Assembly: GCF_946151055.1 (NCBI RefSeq)
Contig: NZ_CAMGYZ010000025.1
Span: 1-33,943 of the forward strand
Source of the DNA: Bacillus sp. Marseille-Q3570
GTDB lineage: Bacteria; Bacillota; Bacilli; Bacillales; Fictibacillaceae
Direction: 5' to 3'
DNA length: 33,943 nucleotides
Shown here: in pieces, positions 31,631-33,943 of the stretch
Position numbering within the stretch: position 1 is the first letter of the stretch
How the letters are laid out: every line of letters starts with the position of its first letter
Position numbers and translations under genes: made by a program
The notes under the pieces: generated by a model
Told to the model about the DNA's origin: nothing
The model's database searches: none
What the model saw: the letters and a program-made list of their open reading frames with translations, nothing else

Positions 31631-31882
31631 GTGAAAAAATTTGAAAACAATTTTGTTGTTGGATTATTTATTGGGGTAAGTCCAGAGGAAATACAATTTA
31701 AACGTAATGTAAAAAATCTCAGAAAAGAAAAATGGTTCAGTGATCTATATGGAAATGCATACATATATGAACAAATTACACAAAATGGAGAAGCAAGAAA
31801 ATATTTATCCCAAAAAAATATAGTTAATAAGCTTAGAAGCGATAAGAATGAGAAAGATTTGTTCTTAAAAATGGTTAAATAA
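31631..31882 (+). CDS. Small hypothetical protein
   Basis: An 83-residue frame that could start at GTG 31631 (AGTGAG immediately upstream, close spacing). It has a short hydrophobic start, FVVGLFIGVSPEE, and a charged helical rest with LRKEKWFSDLYGNAYIYEQI and KYLSQKNIVNKLRSDKNEKD. It follows the split gene at 31612 by 18 bases and might be its partner. A TTG at 31641 with better spacing leads to a short dead-end frame, so part of the 5' end may be damaged. Family not recognised. Confidence 0.4.
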   Translation: MKKFENNFVVGLFIGVSPEEIQFKRNVKNLRKEKWFSDLYGNAYIYEQITQNGEARKYLSQKNIVNKLRSDKNEKDLFLKMVK

Positions 31883-31893
31883 CTGTTCAGCAA

Positions 31894-31932
31894 ACGGGCG
31901 CAATTCTGTAACAAGAGTTGTACTCTTTCTTT
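31894..31932 (+). repeat. Solo hairpin half of the composite repeat
   Basis: ACGGGCGCAATTCTGTAACA, then AGAGTTGTACTCTTTCTT: a hairpin of GCAATTCT with AGAGTTGT, related in stem sequence to the one at 6219-6240. It may terminate the genes at 31039-31882. Confidence 0.55.
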
Positions 31933-31974
31933 AGGAATAGGGCTAGATTGTTAAGGAGTTTTTTTAAATTTTAA

Positions 31975-31996
31975 GGTGTCACGAAAAGGTGACACC
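31975..31996. terminator. Hairpin at the 3' end of the YdeN-like gene
   Basis: GGTGTCAC pairs perfectly with GTGACACC around GAAAAG. The minus-strand flank is A+T-rich without a clean T run, so termination of the minus-strand hydrolase gene is probable but not certain. Confidence 0.6.
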
Positions 31997-32004
31997 CTCA
32001 ATAT

Positions 32005-32571
32005 CTATATATTTTTCATCATATTATTTAAAATATCATAAACCAATGGAAAAGTAATGAAACCATCATCTTCTAGAAAATGACCACCCTTTTCAACAGA
32101 GTAAAAGGAGGTATTCAATTGATTTGATAAATTTTGACTTAATTGAAAAGGAACAATATAGTCATCCTTTGCCGCAATAACAGCACGTGAATTAGTTGCT
32201 GAAATTATTTTTTTATAACCCACTTTTGTAATTGTAAATGGATTTAGTGAAGGTAACGATGATAATGGTTCTGAAAAGCCAGAAACAAGAATAAATCCCC
32301 CAAACCTTGGTAACGGATCTAATTGATCTAGGTAATTCAATAGCGTTATAGACCCTAAGCTATGTGTTACAAAATAAGTGGTGTTATCTACATTCTTTAT
32401 TTTATTAGTTAATGTTTCCAACCATTCTTCTTTCTTTGGGTCAGACGAATTTGGCATATGAAGAACCGAAACTTGATTATCATCTGCTATTAATTTTTCT
32501 TTTAACCATGGGAACCAATGATTAGTTGGTGAAGCTCCATATCCATGGATAATATATACTTGCTTTCCCAT
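32005..32571 (-). CDS. YdeN/RBBP9-type serine hydrolase
   Basis: A 188-residue alpha/beta hydrolase of the RBBP9/YdeN family. VYIIHGYGASPTNHWFPWL is the family opening; the nucleophile is Ser71 in FVTHSLGS; the acid is the Asp in AAKDDYIVP; the His is in EKGGHFLEDDG near the C-terminus. It lacks a signal peptide. The YdeN group is small and its natural substrates are unknown. Start ATG 32571 follows AAAGGAGTG. It is alone on the minus strand between accessory genes. Confidence 0.9.
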   Translation of the reverse strand: MGKQVYIIHGYGASPTNHWFPWLKEKLIADDNQVSVLHMPNSSDPKKEEWLETLTNKIKNVDNTTYFVTHSLGSITLLNYLDQLDPLPRFGGFILVSGFSEPLSSLPSLNPFTITKVGYKKIISATNSRAVIAAKDDYIVPFQLSQNLSNQLNTSFYSVEKGGHFLEDDGFITFPLVYDILNNMMKNI

Positions 32572-33002
32572 TTCTACACTCCTTTCTTTTTATAATACAA
32601 AAACAGTATATTACTGATACAAACCCATATAAAAGTAGATTGCTTTTGCTTGAGGTTCAACCAAAGGTTAAGAGTTAGACAAGAGGATAAAAGAGCTGTT
32701 ATTTAAATTAAAAAAGTTGATATCACTGCAGCAGTAATAATCTGAAATAAAAGGGCGCAATTCAAGAATATTGGATAACGTCCTTTGTTCCGTTATAGGG
32801 GGCGAGAGCTGAAGATCAATATGGTGATCTCCAGCTTTTCCTTTATACAATAACTGGGCAATTTTGTTCAATAAGAAATCACAAAAGGAATGAGCATTAA
32901 CAGTGAAATTAGATTAGACGTATTAATGTCTAATAAAAAAGTAATGCAAAAAATTGAGATGAAGCACATTTTTATTATTACACGACATATGGAGGTATAG
33001 TT
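32572..33002. other. 431-bp gap with repeat motifs
   Basis: Contains AAAAGGGCGCAATTCAAGAA near 32750 (half of a stem related to 6219), the hairpin at 32791-32840, and TTAGACGTATTAATGTCTAA (32914-32933), an inverted repeat with 6-base arms ahead of the gene at 33003 that could be an operator. No coding frame is supported. Confidence 0.6.
32791..32842 (+). repeat. Solo hairpin of the composite repeat with a new stem
   Basis: TTCCGTTATAGGGGGCGAG is followed by AGCTG-A-AGATCA (32807-32818) and TGATCT-CCAGCT (32825-32836), then TTTTCCTTT. The opening motif is that of the composite family, but the stem sequence is unrelated to the others. Confidence 0.65.
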
Positions 33003-33287
33003 ATGTGGGTAATATTAGGGGGTATTGCTATAGTAGCAACTTTTATAAATCTTTATATGTATACAGTAGGAAAGGATTATAAACTTGCTATGGCGATGGG
33101 ATTATCATTTACAGCATTAACACTTTGTGCAGATTACAGTTATGTATCTCGGTGGGTGAAAGTGGAAGATTGGGCGGCTTTATCGGATGTAGTACCTGGT
33201 ATGGCAAGGGCATTCTGGTTTTTGACCATTGTTTCTATCTTACTAAATATAGCACCTATATTTTTAGAACTAAAAGGTAAGAAATAA
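33003..33287 (+). CDS. Small integral membrane protein, unknown
   Basis: 94 residues with three membrane segments: VILGGIAIVATFINLYMYTV, LAMAMGLSFTALTLCADYSYV and AFWFLTIVSILLNIAPIFL. A short loop, SRWVKVEDWAALSDVVPGM, joins the last two. The start ATG 33003 follows ATGGAGGT at good spacing. No family recognised. It is followed closely by a truncated histidine phosphatase remnant and another membrane protein gene on the same strand. Confidence 0.75.
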   Translation: MWVILGGIAIVATFINLYMYTVGKDYKLAMAMGLSFTALTLCADYSYVSRWVKVEDWAALSDVVPGMARAFWFLTIVSILLNIAPIFLELKGKK

Positions 33288-33311
33288 TTACTTATTGGGC
33301 GGGGGTATATA

Positions 33312-33353
33312 TTGAGTACAGTTGTTTATATGGTGAGACACGGCGATAAGTAA
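33312..33353 (+). pseudogene. N-terminal stub of a histidine phosphatase gene
   Basis: A TTG at 33312 behind GGGCGGGGG opens LSTVVYMVRHGDK and then TAA TAA. The VYMVRHGD sequence is the catalytic RHG motif that starts phosphoglycerate mutase-like (histidine phosphatase) proteins, normally about 190 residues. Everything after it is gone, and a different gene begins 28 bases on. It is a deletion remnant. Confidence 0.55.
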
Positions 33354-33380
33354 TAAAAAGAGAAGGAGTTTTCTTGTTTT

Positions 33381-33836
33381 ATGTTTTTTTCACGCTGGAC
33401 TTTATTACAGGTGGTTACCATTTCTTTATTGGGAATCGTCGCATTCATAACAGATTTGTTTAAGGAAGAAATAGCGATATCACAATCCACGGCGAATTCG
33501 GATATGATCATACGCTTATTAATGACATTGTTATTCCTTATTATAGTAATTGGGTTAATTAGTTTACTGATTTATTTTCAAACGAAGAAAAGTCCAAAAT
33601 TTTTAATAAATCCAATAAGGAACAAAGTGCATATTTTCATATCTCTTTTGTTTGTGATTTCATTAATGGCATTTATGAGTATTTCTCTTACATATATTGA
33701 ATTTGTACAAAATAATCGTTGGGTTATATATATGTTCCTTTATTATTTTGTGCTTTTAATAAACATAATCGTTCTATCCATTTTACACAGAAAAAAGAAG
33801 AACTCTTCTGCTGAAAATGAACTGTATCCCGAATAA
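33381..33836 (+). CDS. Integral membrane protein, unknown
   Basis: 151 residues with four membrane helices: LLQVVTISLLGIVAFITDL, LLMTLLFLIIVIGLISLLIYF, IFISLLFVISLMAFMSISLTYI and WVIYMFLYYFVLLINIIVLSI. The C-terminus is basic then acidic (HRKKKNSSAENELYPE). Start ATG 33381 follows AGAAGGAG at a rather long 12 bases. An excellent terminator overlaps its last codons. No family recognised. Confidence 0.75.
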   Translation: MFFSRWTLLQVVTISLLGIVAFITDLFKEEIAISQSTANSDMIIRLLMTLLFLIIVIGLISLLIYFQTKKSPKFLINPIRNKVHIFISLLFVISLMAFMSISLTYIEFVQNNRWVIYMFLYYFVLLINIIVLSILHRKKKNSSAENELYPE

Positions 33837-33875
33837 TGGACACTTATAAAAAAGTCCACTATTCGGGATTTTTTG
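33826..33875 (+). terminator. Intrinsic terminator overlapping a gene end
   Basis: ATCCCGAATA-TGGAC pairs with GTCCA-TATTCGGGAT (one central mismatch) and is followed by TTTTTTG. The 5' arm begins inside the last codons of the gene at 33381. Confidence 0.92.
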
Positions 33876-33937
33876 TGTTAATTCAATCAGAAAACCCGTT
33901 ATAATCAAAACAAATGGAGAGAACGGGGAATTAATTA

Positions 33938-33943
33938 TGAATA
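33938..33943 (+). CDS. Start of a gene cut by the window edge
   Basis: ATG 33938 follows GGAGAGAACGGGG, and a -10 TATAAT (33900-33905) lies upstream. Only two codons are inside the window, so nothing can be said of the product. Confidence 0.4.

Noticed and set aside
32668-32871. A 67-residue minus-strand frame
   Set aside because: It runs through repeat hairpins and has no ribosome site.
1-33943. tRNA, rRNA, insertion sequences, prophage genes
   Set aside because: No tRNA-like cloverleaf, rRNA segment, transposase or phage structural gene was seen on either strand.

Overview
The window is a stretch of a Bacillaceae chromosome (low-to-mid G+C, strong AGGAGG-type ribosome sites, Rap/Phr signalling, an aa3-600 menaquinol oxidase, a YkvA protein, DesK/DesR-like regulators). 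A SAM riboswitch in tandem with a cobalamin riboswitch ahead of metE is an arrangement known from Bacillus clausii and points to that broad alkaliphile/halotolerant Bacillus neighbourhood. Genus and species cannot be fixed from the sequence alone.

Layout. (1) 1-7370 is an A+T-rich accessory segment: three GNAT acetyltransferases, a HAD phosphatase, a YkvA protein, a VOC protein and small membrane proteins, mixed with broken genes (GrpB family, a SAM methyltransferase, a small anchored protein) and dispersed stem-loop elements. (2) 7546-8854 is a Rap-Phr quorum-sensing pair whose Phr precursor carries three tandem copies of the same nonapeptide. (3) 9095-11968 holds a 49-residue protein and an exported muropeptide-recycling operon (EEP-family protein plus NagZ), with a perfect cre box and a NagR-like palindrome ahead of it. 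(4) 12272-13638 is an A+T-rich pair, a damaged zinc-type HAD phosphatase and a leaderless beta-lactamase-like protein. (5) 13795-14688 is a secreted GlpQ, followed by nine exact 52-bp tandem repeats. (6) 15427-18344 is metE with its tandem riboswitch leader and a small CxxC reading frame inside that leader. (7) 18450-20561 is a TetR regulator and an exported, membrane-anchored serine hydrolase, each preceded by the same 12-bp palindrome. (8) 20581-24476 is a five-gene cluster: membrane protein, DesK-like kinase, DesR-like regulator, ICMT-like methyltransferase and alpha/beta hydrolase. (9) 24571-25098 is a DUF4309 (YjgB-like) exported protein. (10) 25887-29686 is qoxABCD. (11) 29687-33943 returns to A+T-rich accessory DNA with repeats, gene remnants, a frameshifted membrane protein, a YdeN-like hydrolase and small membrane proteins.

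Three non-coding systems stand out. One is a composite element of about 120 bp that joins an intrinsic terminator-like hairpin to an extended -10 promoter at a fixed distance; it occurs three times complete, each time just upstream of a gene, and several times as hairpin-only or promoter-only pieces. The second is a set of units built on GGACACC and CGTTATTT, arranged as direct pairs facing inverted pairs. The third is the 52-bp array, which seems to sit between the two outer arms of one such set. The strongest biological candidates are the triple-signal Phr precursor, the small CxxC frame in the metE leader, and the terminator-promoter element.
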